Made by a program: the position numbers and the translations under genes | Source: Psychrobacter sp. BI730 | Lineage (GTDB): Bacteria > Pseudomonadota > Gammaproteobacteria > Pseudomonadales > Moraxellaceae | Length of the DNA: 64,000 nt | NCBI RefSeq assembly: GCF_013414195.1 | Contig: NZ_JAATTV010000004.1 | Span: forward strand, 62,001-126,000 | Reading direction: 5' to 3' | The notes under the pieces: generated by a model | Told to the model about the DNA's origin: nothing | What the model saw: the letters and a program-made list of their open reading frames with translations, nothing else | The model's database searches: none | Shown here: positions 45,261 to 53,783 of the stretch, in pieces | Position numbering within the stretch: the stretch's first letter is position 1 | Layout: the number at the start of each line of letters is the position of its first letter

Positions 45261-46463
45261 ATGAGCGAGTTGCAACTGTCTGACCGCGTCAACAACATCC
45301 AACCATCACCTACGCTAGCGATTACCAATAAAGCCAAAGAGCTAAAAGCAGCTGGTAAAGATATTATCGGTTTGGGCGCTGGTGAACCTGATTTTGATAC
45401 CCCTGAACACATCAAAAAAGCAGCAATCGATGCAATCAATGATGGCTTCACTAAATATACGGCTGTCGATGGTACGCCAGAGCTAAAAACAGCCATCATC
45501 GAGAAATTCAAGCGCGACAACGACATCAGCTATGAGCCAAACGAAATCCTAGTATCAGTCGGTGGTAAGCAGTCATTCTTTAACCTTGCCCAGGCATTTA
45601 TCAATCCTGGCGACGAAGTCATCATCCCAGCACCATACTGGGTCAGCTATCCTGACATGGTTATCATCGCAGAAGGCGTGCCAGTCATCGTCAAATGCCC
45701 AGCTGAACAAGACTTCAAAATCACCCCTGAGCAGCTAGAAGAAGCCATCACTGACAAGACTAAATTGTTGGTATTAAATAGCCCATCTAACCCAACAGGT
45801 ATGATTTATACATTAGATGAGCTAAAGGCCATCGCTGAAGTATTGAAAAAGCATCCACAAGTCTATGTAGCTTCAGACGATATGTACGAGCACATCCGCT
45901 GGACAGGTGATAAGTTCTACAATATCTTAAACGCGGCACCTGAGCTAAAAGATCGCGCCATCATCTTGAACGGTGTGTCTAAAGCATATGCAATGACAGG
46001 CTGGCGTATCGGCTATGCGGGTGGCCCTGCTAAGCTAATCGGCGCCATGAAAAAGGTGCAGTCACAATCTACCTCTTGCCCAACGTCAATCAGCCAAGTA
46101 GCTGCCGAAGTTGCTATCAGTGGTGATCAAAGTGTACTAGAGCCAATGGTAGCCGCTTTTGAGAAACGCTGTGACCTAGTCGTAGATGGTCTAAATGCCA
46201 TCAAAGGCATTACTTGTTTACGTCCTGATGGCGCATTCTATGTATACCCAAATATCGTACCGCTAATCAAAGCAGCTGGCCTGTCGTCATGTACTGAATT
46301 CTCAGCATGGTTATTGGACAAAGTAGGCGTAGCAGTTGTACCTGGCGATGCATTCGGTCTTGGCGGCTATATGCGTATCTCGTACGCTACTGATGAGGCA
46401 ACATTGAAAGATGCCCTATCGCGTATCGAAAAAGCAGTGGCTGACTTAGACGTTGCTGAATAA
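45261..46463 (+). CDS. aspC: Aspartate aminotransferase (class I)
   Basis: 400 residues. Converts aspartate and 2-oxoglutarate to oxaloacetate and glutamate. The fold-type I motifs: GLGAGEPDFDTPEHIKKAA at the start, VGGKQSFFNLAQAFINPGD, LNSPSNPTGMIY, the Tyr/Asp contact DDMYEHI, and the PLP-lysine segment SKAYAMTGWRIGYAGGP near residue 239, with the C-terminal MRISYATD arginine. This is the Ib-type AspAT of many bacteria. AAAGGA precedes the ATG. A strong terminator closes the unit. Confidence 0.92.
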   Translation: MSELQLSDRVNNIQPSPTLAITNKAKELKAAGKDIIGLGAGEPDFDTPEHIKKAAIDAINDGFTKYTAVDGTPELKTAIIEKFKRDNDISYEPNEILVSVGGKQSFFNLAQAFINPGDEVIIPAPYWVSYPDMVIIAEGVPVIVKCPAEQDFKITPEQLEEAITDKTKLLVLNSPSNPTGMIYTLDELKAIAEVLKKHPQVYVASDDMYEHIRWTGDKFYNILNAAPELKDRAIILNGVSKAYAMTGWRIGYAGGPAKLIGAMKKVQSQSTSCPTSISQVAAEVAISGDQSVLEPMVAAFEKRCDLVVDGLNAIKGITCLRPDGAFYVYPNIVPLIKAAGLSSCTEFSAWLLDKVGVAVVPGDAFGLGGYMRISYATDEATLKDALSRIEKAVADLDVAE

Positions 46464-46497
46464 ATTTTAAAAAGCAACGAGTCTTACCGCTGTTCAT

Positions 46498-46539
46498 AAA
46501 AAAGACGCCATATACATTCTATAGGGCGTCTTTTTTTAC
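46498..46539 (+). terminator. Rho-independent terminator of aspC
   Basis: AAAGACGCC and GGGCGTCTTT form a stem followed by a T tract. Confidence 0.87.
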
Positions 46540-46619
46540 GCGAGTCTTGGGCATAACTAGGAAAAACACGCTATCTCATCATTAAAATGATAATTTTTAC
46601 TAATTATGCAAAAAAAGGC

Positions 46620-46647
46620 TTGACGTATTTTTTAACTTTGCTAGAAT
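46620..46647 (+). promoter_or_regulatory. Sigma-70 promoter of tRNA-Asn
   Basis: TTGACG at 46620 and TAGAAT at 46642 are spaced by 16 bases. GCCCC follows the -10, which resembles the GC discriminator of stable-RNA promoters. Transcription would start about 65 bases before the tRNA. Confidence 0.75.
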
Positions 46648-46719
46648 ACGCCCCACTTAGCAAGAACTCGTTAGAGACTTCTAAGGCTCGTTGTAAGCGA
46701 TTAAACACTTACAGCCTAT

Positions 46720-46795
46720 TCTCCAATAGCTCAGTTGGTAGAGCAACGGACTGTTAATCCGTGTGTCCCTGGTTCGAGCCCAGGTTGGAGAGCCA
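46720..46795 (+). tRNA. tRNA-Asn (GTT)
   Basis: 76 bases with acceptor arms TCTCCAA and TTGGAGA, discriminator G and encoded CCA. The anticodon loop CTGTTAA holds GTT at 46753-46755. The T-loop GGTTCGAGCC and D-loop GCTCAGTTGGTAGAGC are standard, and the sequence is close to E. coli tRNA-Asn. Confidence 0.97.
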
Positions 46796-46848
46796 CATTT
46801 TAGTAGTAAATTTCTTGAGTCAATTTTGATTCAATTATGGCATTTGCC

Positions 46849-46880
46849 AAAACCCTCATCAATTTGATGAGGGTTTTTTT
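46849..46880 (+). terminator. Rho-independent terminator of tRNA-Asn
   Basis: AAACCCTCATCAA pairs perfectly with TTGATGAGGGTTT, followed by a T run. Confidence 0.92.
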
Positions 46881-46894
46881 ATGCGTATCATTTA

Positions 46895-47219
46895 GGGTCT
46901 GTTGAACATTCAAATGTGGTACTGGCAGTGACTATTTTTTAGACAATACGCAGTGAAATTTTTGACGCCTAGTCGTTCTAGGTTAGACAATTTCGCCATA
47001 TATTGGCAAAAAACAGCCCTGTCCTCCACTCGAGCACAGCTCTCGTCTTGCAAACGGGCAAAGCAGTGCTTTACTCGATCCGTTCTCAAGGCTGATGCTA
47101 AAATCACCTCAAACGTTGTTGTAAGCCTAGTTAAGGTCTCGACATTATCGTCGGTTTACGCCTAGTTTGATGCGATTTTCGCGATCAGCAGTCCTAATAT
47201 TTGAATGTTCAACAGACCC
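46895..47219. mobile_element. 325-bp MITE with 21-bp perfect terminal repeats and TA duplication
   Basis: The ends are perfect inverted copies starting GGGTCTGTTGAACATTCAA (46895-46915 and 47199-47219). Each is flanked by TA (46893-46894 and 47220-47221), fitting a two-base target duplication as made by IS630/Tc1 or some IS5-group transposases. The interior has no coding gene; the short open frames inside cross the terminal repeats or lack starts. So it is a non-autonomous element moved in trans. It landed just behind the tRNA-Asn terminator. Confidence 0.85.
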
Positions 47220-47353
47220 TAATATTGTTTATCTATTTTGCCGCTTTGATAAGCGCTAATCACTACTTTGTCTCATACTTGATTATGACCATAATATTTA
47301 AAAATGAATATCATTGTCACGATAGGATATTACTGTAGTAAGTTTTTCATCAG

Positions 47354-48661
47354 TTAGCTTGGCAATAGTGGTAGCCAGAATACCAATGCTAACAGTGTCA
47401 CTAACAACACAGGTGGCGTGATCAGTAGACCAATTTTTATGTACTGTCCCCAGCTAATTTTGTAGTCCTTTTCTGCCAACACATGTAACCATAGTAAAGT
47501 AGCAAGACTACCAATCGGCGTAAATTTAGGGCCCAAATCATTACCGATGACGTTGGCATAAATCATTAGCTCTCGCGTTGCGGCAGGCACTTGTGCTTGA
47601 TCAATCGCAAGCGCGCCGACTAAGGTTGCTGGCATATTATTCATAACAGAAGCAACTATCGCTGATAAAAACCCAGTCCCAACGGTAGCAATGACTGCGC
47701 CTTGTTGTCCTAACCAGTTAAGTACCTGCACACCATAGGCAGTAAGTCCTGCATTACCCAGACCATATACCACCAAATACATGCCGATTGAAAATAGTAC
47801 GATTTGCCAAGGTGCTTTACGTACTACATCGCTCACAGAGACCACGGAACCTCGCCCGCCTTGCCATATACGACCAGCGATTGCCATTAATGCAACAGCA
47901 GCGATGCCCGTGACCAGTGAAATAGGTAGCCCCAACGGCTCTGTTGCAAAGTAGGCGACCAGTAGCAAACCTAATAACGGAAAGGCAGCTCGGAATACCA
48001 ATGGATCGGTAATGGCAGACTCTGGAGCGCTTAGCTCGCTAGTCGAGTAGGTTTTTGGAATATGACGTGCATAGACAATCCACAACACCAGTAGCGTCGC
48101 TAATACAGACATTATATTGACTGGTACCATCACAGCCGCATAACGACCGAAACCAATATCAAAATAATTGGCACTGACGATATTGACTAAATTTGAGGTG
48201 ACCAATGGCAGACTTGCCGTATCAGCGATAAAACCAGTCGCTATGATAAATGCCAGCGCTGATGGTGGCGAAAATTTCAGACGTAGCAAGATAGCGATGA
48301 CAATCGGGGTCAGTAGTAGCGCAGCACCATCATTGGCAAAAAAGGCAGAAATAAAGGCGCCGAGCACGACAATCATCGGAAACAATAAGCGCCCTTGTCC
48401 ATTGCCAAGGCGTGCCACATGTAATGCAGCCCAGCCAAAAAACCCTGCCCGATCTAAGATAAGCGAGATGATGATCAGCGCTACAAAAGTAAAGGTCGCA
48501 TCCCAGACAATATTCCAGACGATACCCACATCTGATAACTGCACGACGCCAAGCGCTAACGCGACTAAAGCACCACCCATGGCGCTCCAACCGATGCCCA
48601 ATCCTTTAGGTTGCCAAATAACTAAGACTAAAGTGACCACAAAAATAGCAAATGCAAGCAT
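47354..48661 (-). CDS. arsB: Arsenite efflux permease ArsB
   Basis: 435 residues, twelve predicted helices, the normal ArsB length (429 in E. coli R773). It exports arsenite and antimonite, alone with proton drive or energised by ArsA (none seen here). The opening [65 protein letters not shown] and [22 protein letters not shown] match ArsB closely. It is the last gene of the arsR-arsC-arsH-arsB set, 67 bases after arsH. AAGG lies 6 bases ahead of the ATG. Confidence 0.95.
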   Translation of the reverse strand: MLAFAIFVVTLVLVIWQPKGLGIGWSAMGGALVALALGVVQLSDVGIVWNIVWDATFTFVALIIISLILDRAGFFGWAALHVARLGNGQGRLLFPMIVVLGAFISAFFANDGAALLLTPIVIAILLRLKFSPPSALAFIIATGFIADTASLPLVTSNLVNIVSANYFDIGFGRYAAVMVPVNIMSVLATLLVLWIVYARHIPKTYSTSELSAPESAITDPLVFRAAFPLLGLLLVAYFATEPLGLPISLVTGIAAVALMAIAGRIWQGGRGSVVSVSDVVRKAPWQIVLFSIGMYLVVYGLGNAGLTAYGVQVLNWLGQQGAVIATVGTGFLSAIVASVMNNMPATLVGALAIDQAQVPAATRELMIYANVIGNDLGPKFTPIGSLATLLWLHVLAEKDYKISWGQYIKIGLLITPPVLLVTLLALVFWLPLLPS

Positions 48662-48728
48662 TGTACAACCTTACTTAAGCTGATTTTATTCAGGCGATTT
48701 AATATAGGAAATTAGATCGATTAGGAGG

Positions 48729-49502
48729 TTAGATCGATTTTTGATTGACGCGGCTCGATACTTCTTCAGCACTCTCAACGCGTTCTGAATAACGATCAGT
48801 GAGATAATCTGAACGTCCGCGTGTGAGCCAGGTAAACTTCACTAGTTCTTCACAGACATCGACAAGACGCAGATATAACGGAGACATATCCATGCGATTG
48901 TCGTCGTTGAACTCTAAGAACGCTTTGGGTATCGAAGATTGGTTGGGGATAGTAATCATCCGCATCCAGCGCCCGAGAATACGCATTTGATTAACTGTAT
49001 TAAAGCTCTGACTACCGCCGCTGACTTGCATCAGTGCTAGGGTTTTACCTTGAGTTGGACGCACGCCACCTAGTGACAGCGGTATCCAGTCGATTTGCGC
49101 TTTCATGATACTGGTAATACTGCCGTGACGCTCTGGACTCACCCACAGCATGCCTTCTGACCACTGCGCCAGCTCCCGTAACTCTTGCACTTTGGGATGG
49201 TCTGCGTCTACATCGTCAGGCAACGGCAAGCCGGATGGATCAAACATTTTTACTTCACAACCATACCAACGTAGCAATCGGCTAGACTCTTCAGCGGCCA
49301 ATCTAGAAAACGAGCGCGCACGGACAGAACCGTATAGCACTAATATTTTCGGTGGATGACGTGAGTCATTTGGCGCAACCAAAGAATCAATGTCGATAGG
49401 CTGAAGATTATCTATATCAATATTGGGCAAATCGTCTAAGCTAAATTCTGGCGAAACAGTAGGATCAACTGCTACTATTTGGTCAACCTCAGTGTTTGTC
49501 AT
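48729..49502 (-). CDS. arsH: Arsenical resistance flavoprotein ArsH
   Basis: 257 residues. ArsH is an NADPH-dependent FMN reductase that oxidises trivalent methylated and aromatic arsenicals. After a 50-residue acidic leader come the flavodoxin-like loop [43 protein letters not shown] (the ArsH signature) and [20 protein letters not shown] at 49502 has GAGG 9 bases ahead. The gene overlaps arsC by 14 bases (coupled translation). Its presence with ArsM in the same genome fits detoxification of methylarsenite. Confidence 0.94.
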   Translation of the reverse strand: MTNTEVDQIVAVDPTVSPEFSLDDLPNIDIDNLQPIDIDSLVAPNDSRHPPKILVLYGSVRARSFSRLAAEESSRLLRWYGCEVKMFDPSGLPLPDDVDADHPKVQELRELAQWSEGMLWVSPERHGSITSIMKAQIDWIPLSLGGVRPTQGKTLALMQVSGGSQSFNTVNQMRILGRWMRMITIPNQSSIPKAFLEFNDDNRMDMSPLYLRLVDVCEELVKFTWLTRGRSDYLTDRYSERVESAEEVSSRVNQKSI

Positions 49503-49896
49503 GAGTAACAACCTCGCCGTCTTCTTTTGTAAAGCTACTTACTGGATTTGCTAACAACTCAAACACACGCTCTGACGGACGGCATAGAGCAGCGCCTTTA
49601 TCAGTCACTACGATAGGACGGTTGATTAAAATAGGATGCGCAATCATGGCATCGATAATTTGGTCGTCAGACAACTCAGGATTATCCAGACCAAGCTCAT
49701 CATTGATAGCTTCTTTGCTTCTTAACAGCTCTCTAGGCGAAATCTGCATTTGTGCCAACAGCTCCACTAAACGGTCGCGCGTTGGTGTATTTTTCAGATA
49801 TTCCACCATTTCTGGCTCTTCACCTGACGCCTTAATAATGGCAAGTGTGTTACGAGATGTACCACATTTAGGATTATGAAAGATTAATGGCTTCAT
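49489..49896 (-). CDS. arsC: Glutaredoxin-dependent arsenate reductase
   Basis: 135 residues of the ArsC/Spx fold. It reduces arsenate to arsenite using glutaredoxin and glutathione. The catalytic Cys11 lies in [12 protein letters not shown], and the arginines of the R773-type site are likely Arg60-equivalent in LRSKE, Arg near 94 in LINRPIVVT and Arg near 107 in [11 protein letters not shown]. Sits 44 bases behind arsR and overlaps arsH. AGGTG stands ahead of the ATG. Makes arsenite for ArsB to export. Confidence 0.95.
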   Translation of the reverse strand: MKPLIFHNPKCGTSRNTLAIIKASGEEPEMVEYLKNTPTRDRLVELLAQMQISPRELLRSKEAINDELGLDNPELSDDQIIDAMIAHPILINRPIVVTDKGAALCRPSERVFELLANPVSSFTKEDGEVVTHDKH

Positions 49897-49940
49897 AGTA
49901 TTTACACCTATTTTATGTATTTATTGAATTGATAATTGGT

Positions 49941-50303
49941 TTAATCATTACTTTGCTCAGCAGACTCATTTACTCTGCAGCCACTCAGGCTATCCATGAG
50001 TGACGCACACAGTTCTGGATGTCCCGCACAGCAATCTTGCAACAGGAACTGAATGACGTTATCCATATGTGATAGCGCGGCCCGATAGATAATCTGTCGG
50101 CTATGACGCTGTGAGACCACCCACCCTGCCCGTGCCAGCACCGATAGGTGGGCTGACATTGTATTATGAGGGACAGAGAGCTGACGGGCTATTTCGCCCG
50201 CAGGTAGGCCTTCAGGCTCATGGCTGACTAGCAGCTTAAAAGCCTTTAAACGAGTATCTTGAGAGAGCGCAGCAAAGCTTGCGATAGCATTAGTTATTTC
50301 CAT
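49941..50303 (-). CDS. arsR: ArsR-family arsenic-responsive repressor
   Basis: 120 residues. Winged helix: DTRLKAFKLLVSHEPEGLPAGEIARQLSVPHNTMSAHLSVLARAGWV, then the wing SQRHSRQIIYRAA. The R773-type ELCVCDL site on the recognition helix is absent. Instead a C-terminal cluster CCAGHPELC (Cys91, Cys92, Cys99) resembles the C-terminal thiol site of Acidithiobacillus AfArsR, with Cys109 a possible extra. It should release DNA on binding arsenite. First gene of the operon. The start codon overlaps an inverted repeat, listed separately. Confidence 0.93.
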   Translation of the reverse strand: MEITNAIASFAALSQDTRLKAFKLLVSHEPEGLPAGEIARQLSVPHNTMSAHLSVLARAGWVVSQRHSRQIIYRAALSHMDNVIQFLLQDCCAGHPELCASLMDSLSGCRVNESAEQSND

Positions 50304-50325
50304 ATGTCCGATAATATAGACATAT
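50302..50325. promoter_or_regulatory. Putative ArsR operator at the arsR start
   Basis: ATATGTC and GACATAT are 7-base inverted arms with a 10-base spacer. The left arm overlaps the arsR start codon on the minus strand. Confidence 0.55.
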
Positions 50326-50653
50326 TAAAATAATTCAATGTTTGACAGATATTTTTAATCTAAAAAAGATATATCTGTGTAATTAAACTATATACATCAA
50401 CGAGTAAAAGCGATTAACCAAATAGTGGAAATAATGATCACCCCACCTTTTCAACCTAAAATTCTCTACGTTTGGCCTTATGTAAATAACAAGTTTAATA
50501 TATGTTATTGTATATTGATGATACTTAGAAGTTCATGCTAGATTGAATGCAAGTTTATGCAAGAGTAAAACTAGATTTGGCTGGTAGCTCTCGCTCTGTA
50601 CTGCCAATAAACCTGATTAAAATAACTATTATGATTAAAACAACAATAAGGAA
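50304..50653. other. Divergent region between arsR and the MBL/rhodanese pseudogene
   Basis: 350 AT-rich bases with the two inverted repeats listed and no gene. It separates the minus-strand ars operon from the plus-strand broken gene. Confidence 0.5.
50345..50378. promoter_or_regulatory. Second inverted repeat upstream of arsR
   Basis: ACAGATAT and ATATCTGT, 8-base arms 18 bases apart, about 50 bases upstream of arsR and 280 before the MBL/rhodanese gene. It could be a second operator site for either divergent unit. Confidence 0.45.
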
Positions 50654-51536
50654 ATGACCATGCTACTAGAGAAAATTAAGACACCTGGACTTTCGCACTT
50701 ATCCTATTTGGTAGGCTCTGGCGGTCAAGCAGCGGTAATTGATCCACGTCGTGACTGTGCGATATATGTAGAAAAAGCGCGTGCAGCAGGACTTGAAATT
50801 ACTCATATTTTTGAAACACATCGTAATGAGGATTTGGTTTCTGGCGCATCTATCTTGGCTGCAATGACAGGGGCAACAGTTTTGCATGGACCCAATCCAG
50901 AACAACCTGTTGTCTACGCTGAGACCGCACGTAATGGTGATTGTTTTCCAATTGGCCAATTAGAAATTCATGTCTTAGAAACGCCTGGTCATACCGATGA
51001 TCATCTTGCTTATGCGCTGTTTGACACGGCGTACCCAGATAAGGCGGTTGGCGTTTTTACCGGTGATGCGCTCTTTGTAGGTGATTGAAGAAGGACAAAG
51101 CTTGGCACTGATTGCCTCTGATGAAGATCAACTGGCGACTGCGATGGAGCATCTGGTACGTATTGCTTTTGATAATATTGTCGGTGGCTATGTGGGTGTC
51201 GTCCCTGCCGCTGCCAAAGGGGAACAGATGCAGCAAACCCCTATGATCGATACAACTGAGGTAGAGAGTCGCCTTAATAGTGCTCAAAATTGGACATTGC
51301 TCGATGTACGCGATATCGATGAGAGGAATACCAATGCGATCGAAGGGTCACAGCATATCTATGTTGGTCACCTGAATGAGCGTTGGCATGAGCTTGACCA
51401 AAGTCGTCACTATACCTTGATGTGTGCCAGTGGTGCTCGGGCAACAATAGCAGCAGGATGGCTTGCTAGTCGAGGTTTTGAGCACATTGATATCTATTTA
51501 GGGTCAATGGGTGCATGGCAAGCAACGCATGACTAA
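50654..51536 (+). pseudogene. Broken MBL-fold/rhodanese fusion gene
   Basis: Two partial frames. The first, 50654-51088, gives the N-terminal part of a metallo-beta-lactamase-fold persulfide-dioxygenase-like protein (THIFETHRNEDLVSG, LETPGHTDDH, VFTGDALFVGD) and stops at TGA. The next frame, from GTG at 51081 to 51536, resumes within a rhodanese-like domain (IEEGQSLALIASDEDQLATA) and ends with a full rhodanese with active Cys in LMCASGARATIA. Intact proteins of this design run about 450 residues, so roughly 150 are missing between GD and IEEG. Part of the MBL metal site and the first rhodanese core are gone. Good ribosome site ahead of the first ATG. Confidence 0.82.
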
Positions 51537-51644
51537 CCCTTTATTCGTAGATAAAATTTGCAATGAGCTAAAACGCGTCTCAAGTTTTAAACAATGAGTT
51601 TTAAGCAAAGACATTTTAAAGTGCTATAACTAGGATAAATACAA

Positions 51645-51697
51645 CGACCCTTCTTTTACTCAGTATAAGACTGATATAAAAGAAGGGTCGTCGTTTT
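51645..51697. terminator. Long-stem terminator
   Basis: ACGACCCTTCTTTTA pairs with TAAAAGAAGGGTCGT around a loop of about 20 bases, with a short T run after. It lies behind the pseudogene. Confidence 0.7.
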
Positions 51698-51803
51698 AGC
51701 TGACCTTTAAGCGATATGAATTAAGTAAATATCAGTCATAATACTAGACTCTAACTCTTACTTTATTTCCTTATCTGACTTATCACTCATAAAACATAGA
51801 TAC

Positions 51804-51834
51804 AAAAAAACCCCAAACAACCTAATGCTTGAGG
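51804..51834 (-). terminator. Terminator of the tRNA-Val/tRNA-Asp unit
   Basis: On the minus strand CCTCAA pairs with TTGGGG (one GU pair), followed by seven T. It lies about 45 bases past tRNA-Asp. Confidence 0.65.
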
Positions 51835-51876
51835 CGAAACTTGCTTAAACTTAACCGTTTAAATTCGTTTTGAATA

Positions 51877-51953
51877 TGGCGCAGCGGACGGGACTCGAAC
51901 CCGCGACCCCCGGCGTGACAGGCCGGTATTCTAACCAACTGAACTACCGCTGC
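51877..51953 (-). tRNA. tRNA-Asp (GTC)
   Basis: 77 bases. Acceptor arms GCAGCGG and CCGCTGC, discriminator G, encoded CCA. The anticodon loop CTGTCAC holds GTC, and the variable and T arms (GGGTTCGAGTCCCG) match bacterial tRNA-Asp. Confidence 0.97.
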
Positions 51954-51990
51954 TTAGGTCTCTTAGCTTGTTTAGCCACTTGCTAAGAAG

Positions 51991-52066
51991 TGGTGGGTGA
52001 TGACGGATTCGAACCGCCGACATTCTGCGTGTAAGGCAGACGCTCTACCAACTGAGCTAATCACCC
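51991..52066 (-). tRNA. tRNA-Val (TAC)
   Basis: 76 bases. Acceptor arms GGGTGAT and ATCACCC, discriminator A, encoded CCA. The anticodon loop CTTACAC holds TAC, and GGTTCGAATCC forms the T loop. It lies 37 bases upstream of tRNA-Asp on the minus strand, and the two share a promoter. Confidence 0.97.
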
Positions 52067-52146
52067 TTCGAATAACTGCTATGCAATTTATTCAACAGCA
52101 ACTGAGCTCTTAAGTTTGTCACTAAGCTCCGTTGCTGTGGGAGTGT

Positions 52147-52174
52147 ATTATATAGATTTACTGTTGGGTGTCAA
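52147..52174 (-). promoter_or_regulatory. Strong sigma-70 promoter of the tRNA-Val/Asp unit
   Basis: Consensus TTGACA and TATAAT on the minus strand with 16 bases between. It lies about 80 bases upstream of tRNA-Val. Confidence 0.85.
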
Positions 52175-52290
52175 ACAGTATTTACCACTTTTTTAGATAT
52201 TTTTTCGATTTTTATTAGAATATCTAGCAAGCATTTGTTTTTATTGATTTTATATTTTCATATAAAATCAATGTTTTTTAGATTTAATGC

Positions 52291-52776
52291 TTATTTATTG
52301 GCTAATGCTTGCTCGATGTCATTTTTAATGGCTTCTGGCTTGGTCGTTGGTGCATAACGGTCAATAACCTGACCTTTACTATCGACTAGGAACTTGGTGA
52401 AATTCCACTTGATACCATCTGTCAGCACGCCACCCTTTTGTTCTTTTAGCCATTCATAGATAGGATGAGCATTTGCGCCATTGACATCAGTCTTTGCCAT
52501 CATTGGAAAACTGACACCATAGTTCTTTTGGCAAAACGCACCAATCTCATCATTACTACCTGGATCTTGGCTACCAAATTGATTACAAGGAAAACCGATA
52601 ACCACCAGTCCTTGATTCTTATATTGTTGATATAGTGACTCTAAACCTTCGAACTGCGGCGTAAATCCACATTTGCTTGCGGTATTGACGATTAATAATA
52701 CTTTATCTTGGTAATCTGAAAATGCTTGTGAGTTACCATCCATGCGCTCAGCCGTAAAATCATAAATTGTGCTCAT
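52291..52776 (-). CDS. Glutathione peroxidase family protein
   Basis: 161 residues. Thioredoxin-fold peroxidase with catalytic Cys36 in NTASKCGFTPQ (Cys, not selenocysteine), the GFPCNQFG block with Gln, and KWNFTKFLVD with the Trp and Asn of the catalytic tetrad. Reduces hydroperoxides, in bacteria often with thioredoxin rather than glutathione. Full length. AAGGA precedes the ATG. The neighbour msrB, on the same strand, is another repair enzyme for oxidised thiols, 137 bases upstream. Confidence 0.93.
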   Translation of the reverse strand: MSTIYDFTAERMDGNSQAFSDYQDKVLLIVNTASKCGFTPQFEGLESLYQQYKNQGLVVIGFPCNQFGSQDPGSNDEIGAFCQKNYGVSFPMMAKTDVNGANAHPIYEWLKEQKGGVLTDGIKWNFTKFLVDSKGQVIDRYAPTTKPEAIKNDIEQALANK

Positions 52777-52913
52777 TATTTATCCTTAAATTGAGGTTTT
52801 TATTGTTTTGGGTGTTTATGCGCTACTTCTTTTTCTATCATACACCTAATAAAACTATTGAAAGGGAAGCACCTTGTACTTCCCTTTCACATTTCTAATA
52901 CTACTTAGCCTAC

Positions 52914-53339
52914 TTACTTCTCAGACTTATCTAAATCGATAGATACTGAGTTGATGCAATAGCGCATGCCTGTTGTCTCAGTAGGGCCATCAGGGAATAC
53001 ATGACCCAAATGTGCGCCGCAGTTACTGCAAGTGACTTCAGTACGAGTCATGCCTAGCGAGTTATCGACGTGCTCTTCAATCGCGCTGTTATCGATACCT
53101 TGGTCAAAACTTGGCCAGCCACAGCTAGCATCAAATTTATTGCTTGAGTCAAATAAGCTTGCACCGCAGCCCTTACAGCGGTAAACGCCATCATCTGTCG
53201 CATCATTATATACACCTGTAAATGGGCGTTCAGTGCCCTTCTCACGCATAATATGATACTCATCAGCGGTTAAACGCTCTTTCCAGTCAGCTTCAGTCAA
53301 CTGGCTGATTTCTTCTTTGCTTAGTTGGTTGTCTTGCAT
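52914..53339 (-). CDS. msrB: Peptide-methionine (R)-S-oxide reductase
   Basis: 141 residues. Repairs methionine-R-sulfoxide in proteins. Zinc ligands Cys55 and Cys58 (CKGCG) and Cys104 and Cys107 (CSNCG) are in place, as is catalytic Cys128 in [10 protein letters not shown], with Cys73 (SCGWPSF) a possible resolving residue. GHVFPDGP and GWPSFDQ are typical. The N-terminus is acidic and helical, no signal. AAGGA lies ahead of the ATG. It is upstream of the glutathione peroxidase gene. Confidence 0.95.
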   Translation of the reverse strand: MQDNQLSKEEISQLTEADWKERLTADEYHIMREKGTERPFTGVYNDATDDGVYRCKGCGASLFDSSNKFDASCGWPSFDQGIDNSAIEEHVDNSLGMTRTEVTCSNCGAHLGHVFPDGPTETTGMRYCINSVSIDLDKSEK

Positions 53340-53628
53340 AATTTATCCTTATTCGAGTATTTATTATCTAATCTCGGTAACTATTTTATCGCCATATGAT
53401 TATGAGAACGACGTGCTCTATCTGTTGGTTATCGGCACACTATTCAAGGCATATATAAGAAAAGTACTCTCTATATTGGGAGATAGAAAGCATGATTGAG
53501 GAGATTAACTGAGTCAAATATACCAAATTAATTTTGGATAATGATGGGTAAAGATGTAATTTTAATACCTATACATTTTATGCTCTATATAAGGGATTTA
53601 GAGATATAGAGAAATAAACCAAATGTTA

Positions 53629-53649
53629 ATTGCAAGATATACTTGCAAT
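53629..53649. promoter_or_regulatory. 21-bp palindromic operator candidate, distal copy
   Basis: ATTGCAAG and CTTGCAAT with a 5-base spacer, centred at 53639. It is the same kind of site as the one centred at 53703. Confidence 0.65.
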
Positions 53650-53692
53650 ACATAATTGAACCGATTATAAAATCATTTGCAAATTAACTATC

Positions 53693-53713
53693 AATGCAAT
53701 AATATCTTGCATT
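53693..53713. promoter_or_regulatory. 21-bp palindromic operator candidate over the -35
   Basis: AATGCAA and TTGCATT with a 7-base spacer. The right arm contains TTGCAT (53707), a possible -35 paired with TTTAAT at 53731 (18-base spacing). Bound protein would block that promoter. Confidence 0.65.
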
Positions 53714-53783
53714 AGTATTTAAATAAAATGTTTAATATATCTCTACTCTGAATAATTACTGATTAACAAAGGCTCATATAACA

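Larger units (their letters stand above)
53340..53783. other. Regulatory region ahead of the HTH-aminotransferase
   Basis: 444 very AT-rich bases between divergent genes. It contains the palindromes listed separately and no gene. Confidence 0.6.

Noticed and set aside
46910-47165. Open frames on both strands inside the MITE
   Set aside because: They lack good starts and overlap each other on opposite strands; no transposase motif is present.
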